A stretch of 64,000 nucleotides of DNA from CAUTUX01 sp963545485 (GTDB lineage: Bacteria > Bacillota > Clostridia > Christensenellales > CAG-917), in contig CAUUJG010000004.1 of assembly GCA_963545485.1 (NCBI GenBank), forward strand, positions 32,491 to 96,490, in the 5' to 3' direction. Positions 55,056-63,769 of the stretch are shown here, one piece after another (position 1 is the first letter of the stretch; each line of letters opens with the position of its first letter). A model generated the notes under the pieces. That model worked only from the letters and a program-made list of their open reading frames with translations. It had not been told where the DNA came from and ran no database searches. The translations under genes and the position numbers were made by a program.

Positions 55056-55062
55056 TACAGCC

Positions 55063-56295
55063 ATGAGAGAAAAAACTAATAAGATAGAGTTACTTCTTCC
55101 GGCAGGAAATTTGGAAAAATTAAAAACCGCTATTTATTTTGGTGCGGATGCTGTTTATGTGGGCGGAAAGAATTTTTCATTGAGAGCAGGAGCTGGGAAT
55201 TTTAATGAAGAAGAGCTGAGAATTGGAACAAATTTCGTTCATTCAAAAGGGAAAAAAATATATGCGACGCTCAATATATATGCACATAATAAAGACATTG
55301 AAGCTATAAAAGAAGAATTAAAGTTTCTTGAAAAATTAAAAGTTGATGCAGTTCTTGTATCAGATATGGGAGTTTTGTCTCTAACAAAAAAAATAGCACC
55401 AAACCTTGCAGTTCATATATCTACACAAGCAAACACAACAAATTATGAAGCGGTAAACATGTACAAAGAATTGGGAGCAAGTAGAGTTGTTTTGGCGAGA
55501 GAATTGTCATTAAAAGAGATAAAAGAAATTCATAACAAGTGTGATATTGAGCTTGAAGCGTTTGTACATGGAGCAATGTGCGTTGGGATGAGTGGACGTT
55601 GTTTATTGTCAGAATATTTTACAAAACGAAATGCAAATGCAGGAGCATGTTCGCAGCCGTGTAGATGGGAATATAAACTGCAAAGAGCAGAGAAGGACGA
55701 AGGGGTCTTTATTGAAGAAGACGAAAGAGGTACTTATTTTTTTAATAGTAAAGATTTACAATTAATCGACCATCTTAGAGAAATGGTTGATGCTGGAGTT
55801 TATTCATTCAAAGTTGAAGGCAGAATGAAAAGTGAATTTTATGTGGCAACAGTAGCAATTGCATATAGAAAGGCAATAGATGATTTGTTGAAGTATGGAA
55901 AGATTGAAAGACTAGAAGCATATAAAAAAGAACTTGGAACGATAGCACACAGAGATTACACAACAGCGTATGTTTTAGGAGAAAATAAAGACACGATATA
56001 TCCGCAAAAGGGACAGATAGAGGAAAGCGAAATTTTTATTGCAAAGGTTCTTGGCGAAGAAAAGGGAATGACATTAGTAGAGATGAGAAATAGATTTGCT
56101 GAAAATGATGAAGTAAGTGTTTTGTCTCCAAATGAATACTGTTATAAAAAAACTAATATTTATGAAATATGGAATACTGATGGAGAAAGAGTGCAAGATG
56201 CAAAACTTGTTCAAGCAAAATATCTTTTAAAAACAGACATAAACTTGAAAGAAGGAGATATTTTAAGAAGGCATAGGCAAGGGCGGTTAAATTGA
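55063..56295 (+). CDS. U32 peptidase-family protein (TrhP/RlhA-like)
   Basis: A 410-residue member of the U32 family. The N-terminus E-L-L-L-P-A-G-N-L-E-K-L-K-T-A-I-Y-F-G-A-D-A-V-Y-V-G and the cysteine set H-G-A-M-C-V...S-G-R-C-L-L-S, then G-A-C-S-Q-P-C-R-W, are diagnostic. Characterised relatives TrhP/YrrO and RlhA hydroxylate uridine or cytidine in tRNA/rRNA, and others were named collagenases; an RNA hydroxylation role is most likely by family. It is divergent from nagB. The ftsH promoter overlaps its stop codon. Confidence 0.88.
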   Translation: MREKTNKIELLLPAGNLEKLKTAIYFGADAVYVGGKNFSLRAGAGNFNEEELRIGTNFVHSKGKKIYATLNIYAHNKDIEAIKEELKFLEKLKVDAVLVSDMGVLSLTKKIAPNLAVHISTQANTTNYEAVNMYKELGASRVVLARELSLKEIKEIHNKCDIELEAFVHGAMCVGMSGRCLLSEYFTKRNANAGACSQPCRWEYKLQRAEKDEGVFIEEDERGTYFFNSKDLQLIDHLREMVDAGVYSFKVEGRMKSEFYVATVAIAYRKAIDDLLKYGKIERLEAYKKELGTIAHRDYTTAYVLGENKDTIYPQKGQIEESEIFIAKVLGEEKGMTLVEMRNRFAENDEVSVLSPNEYCYKKTNIYEIWNTDGERVQDAKLVQAKYLLKTDINLKEGDILRRHRQGRLN

Positions 56296-56320
56296 CAAAT
56301 AAGGCACTTATATATAATTA
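56292..56320 (+). promoter_or_regulatory. probable ftsH promoter overlapping the upstream stop codon
   Basis: TTGACA at 56292-56297 includes the TGA of the U32 gene. TATAAT at 56313-56318 follows with a 15-base spacer, or TAATTA at 56315-56320 with 17. A leader of about 110 bases follows; I see no riboswitch in it. Confidence 0.5.
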
Positions 56321-56438
56321 TATTATTTACTTACTCTAACACTATACATGAAAGAAAGAGTTATAGACTGTTTGTTGAACAAGATAGCGACAAAGAGGTT
56401 AATGAAATGAGTGAGGGTTTAAAACTTAAAGGAGAAGT

Positions 56439-58334
56439 ATGGAAGAAAAAAAGCGAAAAATATTTATTCCGACAATCATAATAGCGATAGCTGTGATTAT
56501 TGGAATATTACTAGCGATGAATTTGTTAGGACCAAAAAAAATTAATTATGCAGGAAGTGACAAGTCATTTGAACAGTTGGTAAAAAATACGGCAGCAAAT
56601 ACTGAAAATAAAGAGAAGATAGAAAATATTTTAATTGAAGGATACAAGCTAAAAATAAGATTAGTAGGATCTGGAGGAAGAACATATACATATTATACAG
56701 TTGTTCCACATAGAACATCTTTAACTGAGGATATAAACAAATGGGCAAAGGAAGTTAATCCAGGAGCACAAACGAACGGAAATATTAAAGCAGTTGAATA
56801 TAGCAATCCATCAAGGGGAGCAGCACTTACAGCATTAATTTCGCCATTGATAACATTTGCATTGCTTATAATTCTTTATCTTATTTTTATGAAAAAATCT
56901 GGAGCAATGGGAAGCAAGGCCATGGGCTTCGGAAAAACAAAAACTAATGTAGTTAAAGATGTTAAGACAAGATTCAGTGATGTTGCAGGAGCAGATGAAG
57001 AAAAAGAAGAAGTTGCAGAGATAGTAGAATTTCTTAAAAACCCTAAGAAATTTACGGAAATTGGGGCAAGAATTCCTAAGGGGGTATTGCTGGTAGGACC
57101 TCCTGGAACAGGTAAAACATTGTTGGCAAGAGCAGTTGCTGGAGAAGCAAATGTTCCATTTTTTTCAATGTCAGGTTCGGACTTTGTAGAAGTATTTGTT
57201 GGAGTAGGAGCATCAAGAGTTCGAGACCTATTTGATCAGGCAAAGAAAAACATGCCATGTATAATTTTCATAGATGAAATAGATGCTGTTGGCAGGCAAC
57301 GTGGAACAGGACTTGGTGGCGGCAACGACGAAAGAGAACAGACATTAAATCAGTTGCTCGTAAATATGGATGGATTTGACTCAAATACAAACATCATAGT
57401 AATAGCAGCAACCAACAGAGCAGATGTTCTTGACCCAGCATTGTTGAGACCAGGTCGTTTCGATAGACAAGTATATATAAGTTTGCCAGATGTTAAAGGA
57501 AGAGAAGCAATAATTAGGCTACATGCAAGGAACAAGGCAATAGATGGAAAAGTAGACTTTAGGAAGTTGGCAAGACTTACAGCAGGATTTTCAGGAGCAG
57601 ATATTGAGAATATGTTGAATGAAGCAGCAATATTGGTTGCTAGAGCAAATAGAAGACTTATAACAGAAAATGATATTGCAGAAGCTATCAATAAAGTTAC
57701 ATCAGGTCCTGCCAAGAAGAGCAGACTTGTGACTGAAAACGATAAAAAAATAACGGCATATCATGAAAGTGGACATGCTGTTGTTGGAAAGATTTTAGAT
57801 AAGACCGCAAATATACAAGAAGTAAGTATAATCCCAAGAGGCATGGCTGCAGGTTATACAATAGTTACACCAAACAATGATGACAATCATGTTTCAAAGA
57901 CGCAACTTATGAATAAGATAACTACGTTGCTTGCAGGAAGAGCAGCGGAAGAGGTCTTTATACATGACATATCAACCGGTGCATCAAATGACATTCAGAG
58001 AGCATCTAAGATTGCACGAAAAATGATAACAGAATGGGGTATGTCATCTAAGCTAGGCACAATTTTCTTGGGGAGCAGTGAAGAAGTATTTCTTGGGAGA
58101 GATTATCAGACAAAGACAGAGTATTCAGAAGCAATGGCAACGGAAATTGATGGAGAGATAAAGAAGATAATAGATGCCCAGTATGCAGTTGCATTGAAGA
58201 CAATCAAGGATAATAAAGTAGTCATAGAAAAGATGGTTGATATATTGTATGAAAGAGAGACAATATATTCAGATGAAATAGATCAATTAATAGATGAGTT
58301 TGGGAAGAGACCAGAAGAGGCTGTACAAAAATGA
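56439..58334 (+). CDS. ftsH: ATP-dependent zinc metalloprotease FtsH
   Basis: FtsH degrades misfolded and regulatory membrane and cytosolic proteins. There are two membrane segments (about 8-30 and 128-150), then the AAA+ domain with Walker A G-P-P-G-T-G-K-T, Walker B I-I-F-I-D-E-I-D-A-V-G and the second region of homology T-N-R-A-D-V-L-D-P-A-L-L-R-P-G-R-F-D. The zinc protease domain has H-E-S-G-H (HExxH) and the third ligand in the D-I-x-x-A region. The length of 631 residues is normal. AAAGGAG is seven bases before the ATG. cysE overlaps its end by four bases. Confidence 0.97.
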   Translation: MEEKKRKIFIPTIIIAIAVIIGILLAMNLLGPKKINYAGSDKSFEQLVKNTAANTENKEKIENILIEGYKLKIRLVGSGGRTYTYYTVVPHRTSLTEDINKWAKEVNPGAQTNGNIKAVEYSNPSRGAALTALISPLITFALLIILYLIFMKKSGAMGSKAMGFGKTKTNVVKDVKTRFSDVAGADEEKEEVAEIVEFLKNPKKFTEIGARIPKGVLLVGPPGTGKTLLARAVAGEANVPFFSMSGSDFVEVFVGVGASRVRDLFDQAKKNMPCIIFIDEIDAVGRQRGTGLGGGNDEREQTLNQLLVNMDGFDSNTNIIVIAATNRADVLDPALLRPGRFDRQVYISLPDVKGREAIIRLHARNKAIDGKVDFRKLARLTAGFSGADIENMLNEAAILVARANRRLITENDIAEAINKVTSGPAKKSRLVTENDKKITAYHESGHAVVGKILDKTANIQEVSIIPRGMAAGYTIVTPNNDDNHVSKTQLMNKITTLLAGRAAEEVFIHDISTGASNDIQRASKIARKMITEWGMSSKLGTIFLGSSEEVFLGRDYQTKTEYSEAMATEIDGEIKKIIDAQYAVALKTIKDNKVVIEKMVDILYERETIYSDEIDQLIDEFGKRPEEAVQK

Positions 58335-59017
58335 ACATCCATCAGAAGATGAAGTTGGATCTTGACACGATAATGGAAAAGGATCCTGCGGCGACAACAA
58401 GATATCTTGTAAAAAGAACATATTCCGGATATAAGGCTTTGTGTGCATATAGAAGAGCACATGAGCTTTATTTAAAAGGACACAAGACACTTGCATTTTT
58501 AATTTCAGCAAAAGCAAAAAGAAGAACGGGAGCAGAAATACATCCTGCAGCAAAAATAGGGAATAGAATTTTTATAGATCACGCAACAGGACTTGTTATA
58601 GGAGAAACGGCTATAGTTGGAGACAATTGTGTTTTATACCAAGGAGTAACACTTGGGGGAACAGGGAAGGAAACAGGACAGAGACACCCAATACTTGAAG
58701 ATGGAGTTATGGTATCTTCTGGAGCTAAAATACTTGGACCAGTAAGAATAGGAGCGAATAGCAAGATAGGTGCAGGTAGTGTAGTTTTAAAAGATGTTCC
58801 CAAAAATTCAACAGTAGTTGGAGTTCCCGGACGATTGGTAAGACAGGATGGGAAGAAAATTATTGAGATGGATCAATTTGTTCCGGATCCTGTTGTAGAA
58901 TGCTTTGAGAGGATTGAAAAGAGATTGGCACAAATAGAAAGCAAACTAAACATAGAGCATAAGACAGATGCATTTTTAACAGATAATAAGAGTGAAAAAA
59001 ATAATGAAAATATATAA
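58331..59017 (+). CDS. cysE: serine O-acetyltransferase
   Basis: CysE acetylates serine, the first step to cysteine. The C-terminal left-handed beta-helix with hexapeptide repeats is clear (I-H-P-A-A-K-I-G, F-I-D-H-A-T-G-L-V-I-G-E-T-A, G-V-T-L-G-G-T-G-K, I-G-A-G-S-V-V). The catalytic His is in the I-D-H-A-T-G segment. The N-terminal helical domain is shorter than in E. coli, as in many Gram-positives (228 residues). Its ATG overlaps the ftsH TGA, and its end overlaps the start of cysS, so cysteine synthesis and tRNA-Cys charging are linked. Confidence 0.93.
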   Translation: MNIHQKMKLDLDTIMEKDPAATTRYLVKRTYSGYKALCAYRRAHELYLKGHKTLAFLISAKAKRRTGAEIHPAAKIGNRIFIDHATGLVIGETAIVGDNCVLYQGVTLGGTGKETGQRHPILEDGVMVSSGAKILGPVRIGANSKIGAGSVVLKDVPKNSTVVGVPGRLVRQDGKKIIEMDQFVPDPVVECFERIEKRLAQIESKLNIEHKTDAFLTDNKSEKNNENI

Positions 59018-60383
59018 TACGCTTACTGGCAAAAAGGAAGAACTCATACCTTTAAACGGGAACAATGTAAAAATGTATGCATGTGGTATTACTGTCTCTG
59101 GGGATGCACACATAGGTCATGCATATCAAGCTTTAATTTATGACATTATCAGAAAATATCTTGAAATGAAAGGATATGAAGTTCAGTATGCAAGGAACTA
59201 TACAGATATAGATGACAAGATCATTGCTAAGGCAAAAGAACTGAAAGAAGATCCTATAGACTTTGCAAAGAAAACGATAGGTAGAATAGATCAAGTAATG
59301 AAACAGTTTAAAGTTGACGAGCCAACAATTTGGCTAAGAGCAACTACAAGCATTGGCAATATCATTGCTTTTATATCAGAGCTTATAAATAAAGGACATG
59401 CATATAGGACAGAAAACGGGGATGTATATTTTGATGTTTTAAGTTATCCAGAGTACGGGAAGTTATCACATAGAAATATTGAAGACGAGATAGATGGAGT
59501 GCGTAAAGAAAATGATGTTAACAAAAAGAACCATCTTGATTTTGCTTTATGGAAGGCAGAAAAGGAAGGAGAAGTTTCATGGGATTCTCCATGGGGGAAA
59601 GGAAGACCAGGGTGGCATATTGAGTGTTCTGCAATGAATAGAGAAGCGTTTGGAGATGAGATAGATATCCATGGTGGTGGGAGAGATTTAATTTTTCCAC
59701 ATCACGAAAATGAGATAGCACAGACAGAGGCATTAACTGGGAAGAGATTTGCAAAATATTGGATACATAATGGGCTCATAAAAATAAATGGACAAAAAAT
59801 GTCAAAATCTTTAGGCAACACATTGTTGCTTGAAGATTTATTGAAAAAGTATTCAGATGAAGCTATAAAGTTTGCATTGTTACAAACAAATTATAGAGCA
59901 GATATAAATATAACGGATGAATATTTCAAAATGGCAGAGAGACAGCTCATAGGATTTTATACTGAAATTGCTAAATACGATTTGGATAAAAAGATAAAAG
60001 AAAAAGCACCTGAGGCAATAAAGGAAGAATTCATACAAGCAATGGATGATGATTTTAATACAGCAAAGGCAATAGCTAATTTATTTACACTGTTTAAAGA
60101 ACTTAAGAAAGAAAAAGATGTCGACAAAAAAATAATAAGCATAATTGAGATAAAAAAACTGTATGGGATTCTTGGTTTGTTAAGATATGATGCAAAAGAA
60201 TTCCTTAAAAAGTACGCTAGTGAAGAAAAGGTTCCACGAGAAATAATGGACATGGTGCAAAAACGACAAGAAGCAAAACAAGAAAAAGACTATGTGCTTG
60301 CTGATAAAATAAGGGCTGAAATAATATCAAAGGGGTATGCCCTAAAAGATACTAAGGATGGAGTGGAAGTTGAGAAGGTTTAA
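59004..60383 (+). CDS. cysS: cysteine-tRNA ligase
   Basis: CysS charges tRNA-Cys. It is a class I synthetase with C-G-I-T-V-S-G-D-A-H-I-G-H-A (zinc-ligand Cys and HIGH motif), W-H-I-E-C-S-A-M, H-H-E-N-E-I-A-Q and K-M-S-K-S-L-G-N. I start at ATG 59004 (M-K-I-Y-N-T-L-T-G-K), the family start, instead of an in-frame GTG at 58992. Usual relatives have C-G-P-T-V; here it is C-G-I-T-V. It overlaps cysE by 14 bases and convergent lepB by 32 bases. Confidence 0.96.
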   Translation: MKIYNTLTGKKEELIPLNGNNVKMYACGITVSGDAHIGHAYQALIYDIIRKYLEMKGYEVQYARNYTDIDDKIIAKAKELKEDPIDFAKKTIGRIDQVMKQFKVDEPTIWLRATTSIGNIIAFISELINKGHAYRTENGDVYFDVLSYPEYGKLSHRNIEDEIDGVRKENDVNKKNHLDFALWKAEKEGEVSWDSPWGKGRPGWHIECSAMNREAFGDEIDIHGGGRDLIFPHHENEIAQTEALTGKRFAKYWIHNGLIKINGQKMSKSLGNTLLLEDLLKKYSDEAIKFALLQTNYRADINITDEYFKMAERQLIGFYTEIAKYDLDKKIKEKAPEAIKEEFIQAMDDDFNTAKAIANLFTLFKELKKEKDVDKKIISIIEIKKLYGILGLLRYDAKEFLKKYASEEKVPREIMDMVQKRQEAKQEKDYVLADKIRAEIISKGYALKDTKDGVEVEKV

Positions 60384-60939
60384 AAGTTTTTGAACCACGC
60401 ACTACAGAAATACATTTTCCAACAATTTGTTTTTTTGAGAAACAGCCTATGCTTCTGCTATCAAGCGAATTGCTTCTGTTGTCTCCTAACATAAAAACTT
60501 CATCTTTACCAACATGAAAGATAGTATTTCCGATAGGTGAATCTGGATAAGTTTTTGTTCCGGGTTTTAAATATGGTTCATTCAACAATTTGCCATTACG
60601 ATAAACATTGCCATCTTTTAGCTCAATAACATCACCAGGCAGTCCGATTACTCTTTTTACAATATCTATACTTTTTTTAGAATCCTTATCTTTTTTTAAG
60701 ACAGCAATGTCGCCGTAGGTAATTTTCTTTTTTGCCAAGTTTGATGTTGCGACATAAAGCTTATCAAAATTTGTTTTATTTTCTTTTGTTTTGCCATGTA
60801 GTGTAGGGAACATAGAGCTTCCCTCAACCTCGTATTTATCAAAGGCTGTAAAACGGACGCATGCGGCTATACATGCAAGCATGGTTAAGAGAGCAACAAT
60901 TGAGATAAAAATGGAATAAGCTAATTTTTTATTTTTCAT
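60352..60939 (-). CDS. lepB: signal peptidase I
   Basis: Type I signal peptidase, which removes signal peptides from exported proteins. One N-terminal membrane anchor (about 8-30) precedes the catalytic Ser in G-S-S-M-F-P-T-L and Lys in D-I-V-K-R-V-I-G-L-P-G-D, then G-D-N-R-S-N-S-L-D-S-R. The 195 residues are the usual Gram-positive size. It lies four bases after the hydrolase gene on the same strand and shares its promoter. Its end runs into convergent cysS. Confidence 0.94.
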   Translation of the reverse strand: MKNKKLAYSIFISIVALLTMLACIAACVRFTAFDKYEVEGSSMFPTLHGKTKENKTNFDKLYVATSNLAKKKITYGDIAVLKKDKDSKKSIDIVKRVIGLPGDVIELKDGNVYRNGKLLNEPYLKPGTKTYPDSPIGNTIFHVGKDEVFMLGDNRSNSLDSRSIGCFSKKQIVGKCISVVRGSKTFKPSQLPLHP

Positions 60940-60942
60940 AGG

Positions 60943-62604
60943 TTATACGATGAGGAGGTTGTTGAACAAACAACCATTTGGATTTTCAATATAAAAGAGA
61001 AACCCGTCGGAAATTTTTGATAGAGATCTTCCATCATGATTTTTAAAATCAGAAACTTTAAATGTTAATTTTTGCCAAAATTCAGATCTGGATACTTCAG
61101 TAGCAAATGAGAATGTTTCAAGGGTTGGATAAATGCGAATTTTAAAATTTATAATTCTACTTTTATCGGTCAAATAGTCACAACAAAAAAGAGATGAAGC
61201 ACTAGTTTTTGGAAGTGAATTTGCTGGTTTTGAAAGGTAGAGATCACCTATATTCGAAGTTATGCCACATATACCGGAAGTGCTCTGTTTTGTTTCAACA
61301 ATATTTTCATTAAGCACAATATCGTTGGTTTCAACATGAAATGGACAATCACTTAATCTACTGTCATATAAAACATGATTAAAATGCAAATTGTTTGGAT
61401 TATTGTGATTAATAGATTTTGTAGATACAGCTATACTTTCAGGGAATGATGAAATGATATAGCCATCTTTAAAAGTTAAAGTAGTAAAGCAAAACATTGG
61501 GACATTTTTGTTTTCAATAGCAAGAGGAACAGAAGAATTAGTATTGGTAATTTCAAGAGTTTCTTTATTCCAAACAGTGCTTATGAGCATATCCGTATCG
61601 GATGCTGAGAACACCTCAACTTTTGTAAATGGTTTTGAAGATTGAATATTGCACAATAGTGAATCATTTGAATTTTCAAGAGATATTTTTATCGTTGGTT
61701 GTTCAACTGGGATATTACCACAGTGATGTTTTAGCCAATATAGTAAGTATTCGAAACAAGCAGAGCTTAATTGATTTCCTAAACTGTGTTCGATAAGTAG
61801 TTGCTTATTTTTTGATGCCGCCGTTGCAAATATTTGTTTAGCGTGAGAGAGAGGATAATATTGAGAATTGGTAAATGGGATGAATAGAAGATCCGCATTT
61901 AAACACTTTGCATAAGTCTCTGCACTTATTCCAGCAGCAAAACAGGTGTTTTCTTCTTCAGAATCAAAGCTATTTTCGGAAATATTTTTTTCCCACACAA
62001 AACCACCGCCACCAATAGGTACAACAGCGGAAATAGTTTTATTTATGCCACCAATTATCCATGCCAAATCGGCACCTGTTTCAAAACCGATAATAGATAT
62101 TTTTTCAAAATCAACAACGGGACTGGTTTTTAAGACAGGAAATGCTCGTCTAATGACATATGCCCACTGATACCAAGCTGTGTCTTTTACCGAAGTTCCA
62201 TTGATTGATCCGATGTATTGTAGATGATTTGGGAATTGTGCATAGTCTAGTGAGTCAGGATATTTAGTTGTGAATGCGTCCTCATGAAGGGACCCAGCAT
62301 AATCAAGAATACAAACACAATTACCATCTTTGGCAAGCCGCTTAATTAAGGATGAATAATTTGGATTATACCCCGCATTTGGCAATATAATCGTTAACGG
62401 TCTTTTACTCTCAAAAGATTCATCATAATAGAGTTTTAAATATGCTCGCACACGATCGTTATTATCCATAGTTGGTGTATAACAAAGAGAAATTGCCGTA
62501 ATTCCGTCATGAGTGTTCTTAGAAAGAATTGATGTCTCAAGAGAATAATTTTCAGTATCAAAAGATTCCCAAACTTGGATTGGGGTCAGCAGTTCAAAAC
62601 CCAT
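60943..62604 (-). CDS. predicted alpha/beta hydrolase with C-terminal beta region
   Basis: A 553-residue protein from ATG 62604. The central part has alpha/beta-hydrolase features: P-L-T-I-I-L-P-N-A-G-Y-N (strand and oxyanion region), C-V-C-I-L-D-Y-A-G-S, and I-S-I-I-G-F-E-T-G-A-D-L-A-W where the nucleophile elbow G-x-S-x-G should be. Here it reads G-F-E-T-G, so the usual Ser is replaced by Glu and activity is doubtful. D-L-L-F-I-P-F-T-N-S and E-H-S-L-G-N could hold the acid and His. The last about 180 residues look beta-rich. The frame is open 71 codons further upstream, but that part is Phe-rich and covers the promoters. A perfect -10 seven bases before the ATG implies a leaderless mRNA. 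Confidence 0.65.
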   Translation of the reverse strand: MGFELLTPIQVWESFDTENYSLETSILSKNTHDGITAISLCYTPTMDNNDRVRAYLKLYYDESFESKRPLTIILPNAGYNPNYSSLIKRLAKDGNCVCILDYAGSLHEDAFTTKYPDSLDYAQFPNHLQYIGSINGTSVKDTAWYQWAYVIRRAFPVLKTSPVVDFEKISIIGFETGADLAWIIGGINKTISAVVPIGGGGFVWEKNISENSFDSEEENTCFAAGISAETYAKCLNADLLFIPFTNSQYYPLSHAKQIFATAASKNKQLLIEHSLGNQLSSACFEYLLYWLKHHCGNIPVEQPTIKISLENSNDSLLCNIQSSKPFTKVEVFSASDTDMLISTVWNKETLEITNTNSSVPLAIENKNVPMFCFTTLTFKDGYIISSFPESIAVSTKSINHNNPNNLHFNHVLYDSRLSDCPFHVETNDIVLNENIVETKQSTSGICGITSNIGDLYLSKPANSLPKTSASSLFCCDYLTDKSRIINFKIRIYPTLETFSFATEVSRSEFWQKLTFKVSDFKNHDGRSLSKISDGFLFYIENPNGCLFNNLLIV

Positions 62605-62610
62605 GCGATA

Positions 62611-62639
62611 ATTATACCGAAGGTTAAATTTATAGTAAA
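62611..62639 (-). promoter_or_regulatory. promoter of the hydrolase-lepB operon, leaderless
   Basis: On the minus strand TTTACT (62639-62634), a 17-base spacer and TATAAT (62616-62611) precede ATG 62604 by six bases. The predicted RNA start falls on the ATG, and there is no Shine-Dalgarno site. Confidence 0.6.
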
Positions 62640-62668
62640 GAAATGAAGATTGTTCGGCATTTGTAAAA

Positions 62669-62697
62669 TTGACAGTTAAGTTTAGGAGTATTAACAT
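62669..62697 (+). promoter_or_regulatory. promoter of the divergent membrane-protein gene, leaderless
   Basis: TTGACA (62669-62674), a 17-base spacer and TAACAT (62692-62697) precede ATG 62705 by seven bases, so the mRNA should begin at or next to the start codon. It is back-to-back with the hydrolase promoter, 30 bases away. Confidence 0.55.
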
Positions 62698-62704
62698 ATT
62701 TGCA

Positions 62705-63769
62705 ATGGGAAAACAAATAAAAAGTAGAAAAAAAGAAAATGTAAAACAGCTAACGATAGCAACAGTGATATTGTCAATAGTGGCTTTATACATTTTATGT
62801 ATCAGTTGTTCTTTCATAAAAATAGGTTATGCGGAAGAACCTTTTAAATATCAGCTAGCAAAAAATCAATTATTTGGCGAAGCACTAAAAAGAGAAGCAA
62901 TGGTAAGGAGAGCATTTGAATCCGATATGTTTATTGAAAATGTAGAGGATAATGGATATCTCTTATATAGCGTTGTTAAAACGACATCATATAAAGTTGA
63001 GTTATCGGGTACGGAACTTATAACGCAAAAAGTAGATAGTTATGAGGGTAAGAGTATATATGCCACCTATATTGACAGAAATCATATAGGGAAAAATTTT
63101 AAAGCGAAATTATATATTCAGGCAATGGGCAGAAATATGGATTTTGAGTTTAAAGTAATAGACATGATTACAACAAAAACAGTACCAGAAAAATTCAAAA
63201 AAGCAGTGAATAATCCTAATAGACCAATTGATGGAAGAACATATATTTTTAAGACACAGGCGGGGGAGCAAATTACAAGTAAACAAGATGTAAAAATCGA
63301 CAACTATAACAAAATGAAATTTCACGAATTTCCCGTTTTAGTAGAATCAAAAAAACCGGGTGGAGAAAATAAAACATACGGCATACGATACACTTTGATT
63401 ACAGATTCAGAAAAAAAATATGATGATATAGAGGAACTTAAGTCAGATATAAAAAAAATAGATGCAACAAAAGTAAGAAAGCTTGAGATTAAATTTTCGC
63501 CTGTTGTAAAGGGAAAAGAAAAATATGCCAACATTATGTATTCCTACATATATGATCAAAATGCTGATGGGGAAGAAATACAACAAGAAAAAGAGAACAC
63601 ATTAGGGAAAGAACCATTGAGCAAAATGCAGAAAGGTATAATTGGTCTTGTTGTAGGGATTATAGCAGTCGCTATAGCCATATCAGTAGGAGTATCCGTA
63701 CCAATAGCTATTAAAAAAAAGAAAGCAAAAGAAGTGGCGATGTCTGGCGAAGAGTCTAAAGAAGAGTAG
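62705..63769 (+). CDS. unrecognised protein with N- and C-terminal membrane segments
   Basis: A 354-residue protein I do not recognise. The N-terminus is basic, then hydrophobic (T-I-A-T-V-I-L-S-I-V-A-L-Y-I-L-C-I, about 17-36), a signal anchor or signal peptide (a G-Y-A-E site follows). The middle (about 45-300) is hydrophilic, Lys/Glu-rich with beta-like strands and no known motif. Near the C-terminus is a second membrane segment (G-I-I-G-L-V-V-G-I-I-A-V-A-I-A-I), then a Lys-rich tail, so most of the protein is likely outside. Start ATG 62705 is chosen over 62669 because the promoter overlaps the latter. The 231 bases after it to the window end show no gene. Confidence 0.7.
   Translation: MGKQIKSRKKENVKQLTIATVILSIVALYILCISCSFIKIGYAEEPFKYQLAKNQLFGEALKREAMVRRAFESDMFIENVEDNGYLLYSVVKTTSYKVELSGTELITQKVDSYEGKSIYATYIDRNHIGKNFKAKLYIQAMGRNMDFEFKVIDMITTKTVPEKFKKAVNNPNRPIDGRTYIFKTQAGEQITSKQDVKIDNYNKMKFHEFPVLVESKKPGGENKTYGIRYTLITDSEKKYDDIEELKSDIKKIDATKVRKLEIKFSPVVKGKEKYANIMYSYIYDQNADGEEIQQEKENTLGKEPLSKMQKGIIGLVVGIIAVAIAISVGVSVPIAIKKKKAKEVAMSGEESKEE

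Noticed and set aside
56348..56410. 20-codon frame in the ftsH leader as an upstream peptide
   Set aside because: No ribosome-binding site and no regulatory codon pattern; a chance frame is the simpler reading.
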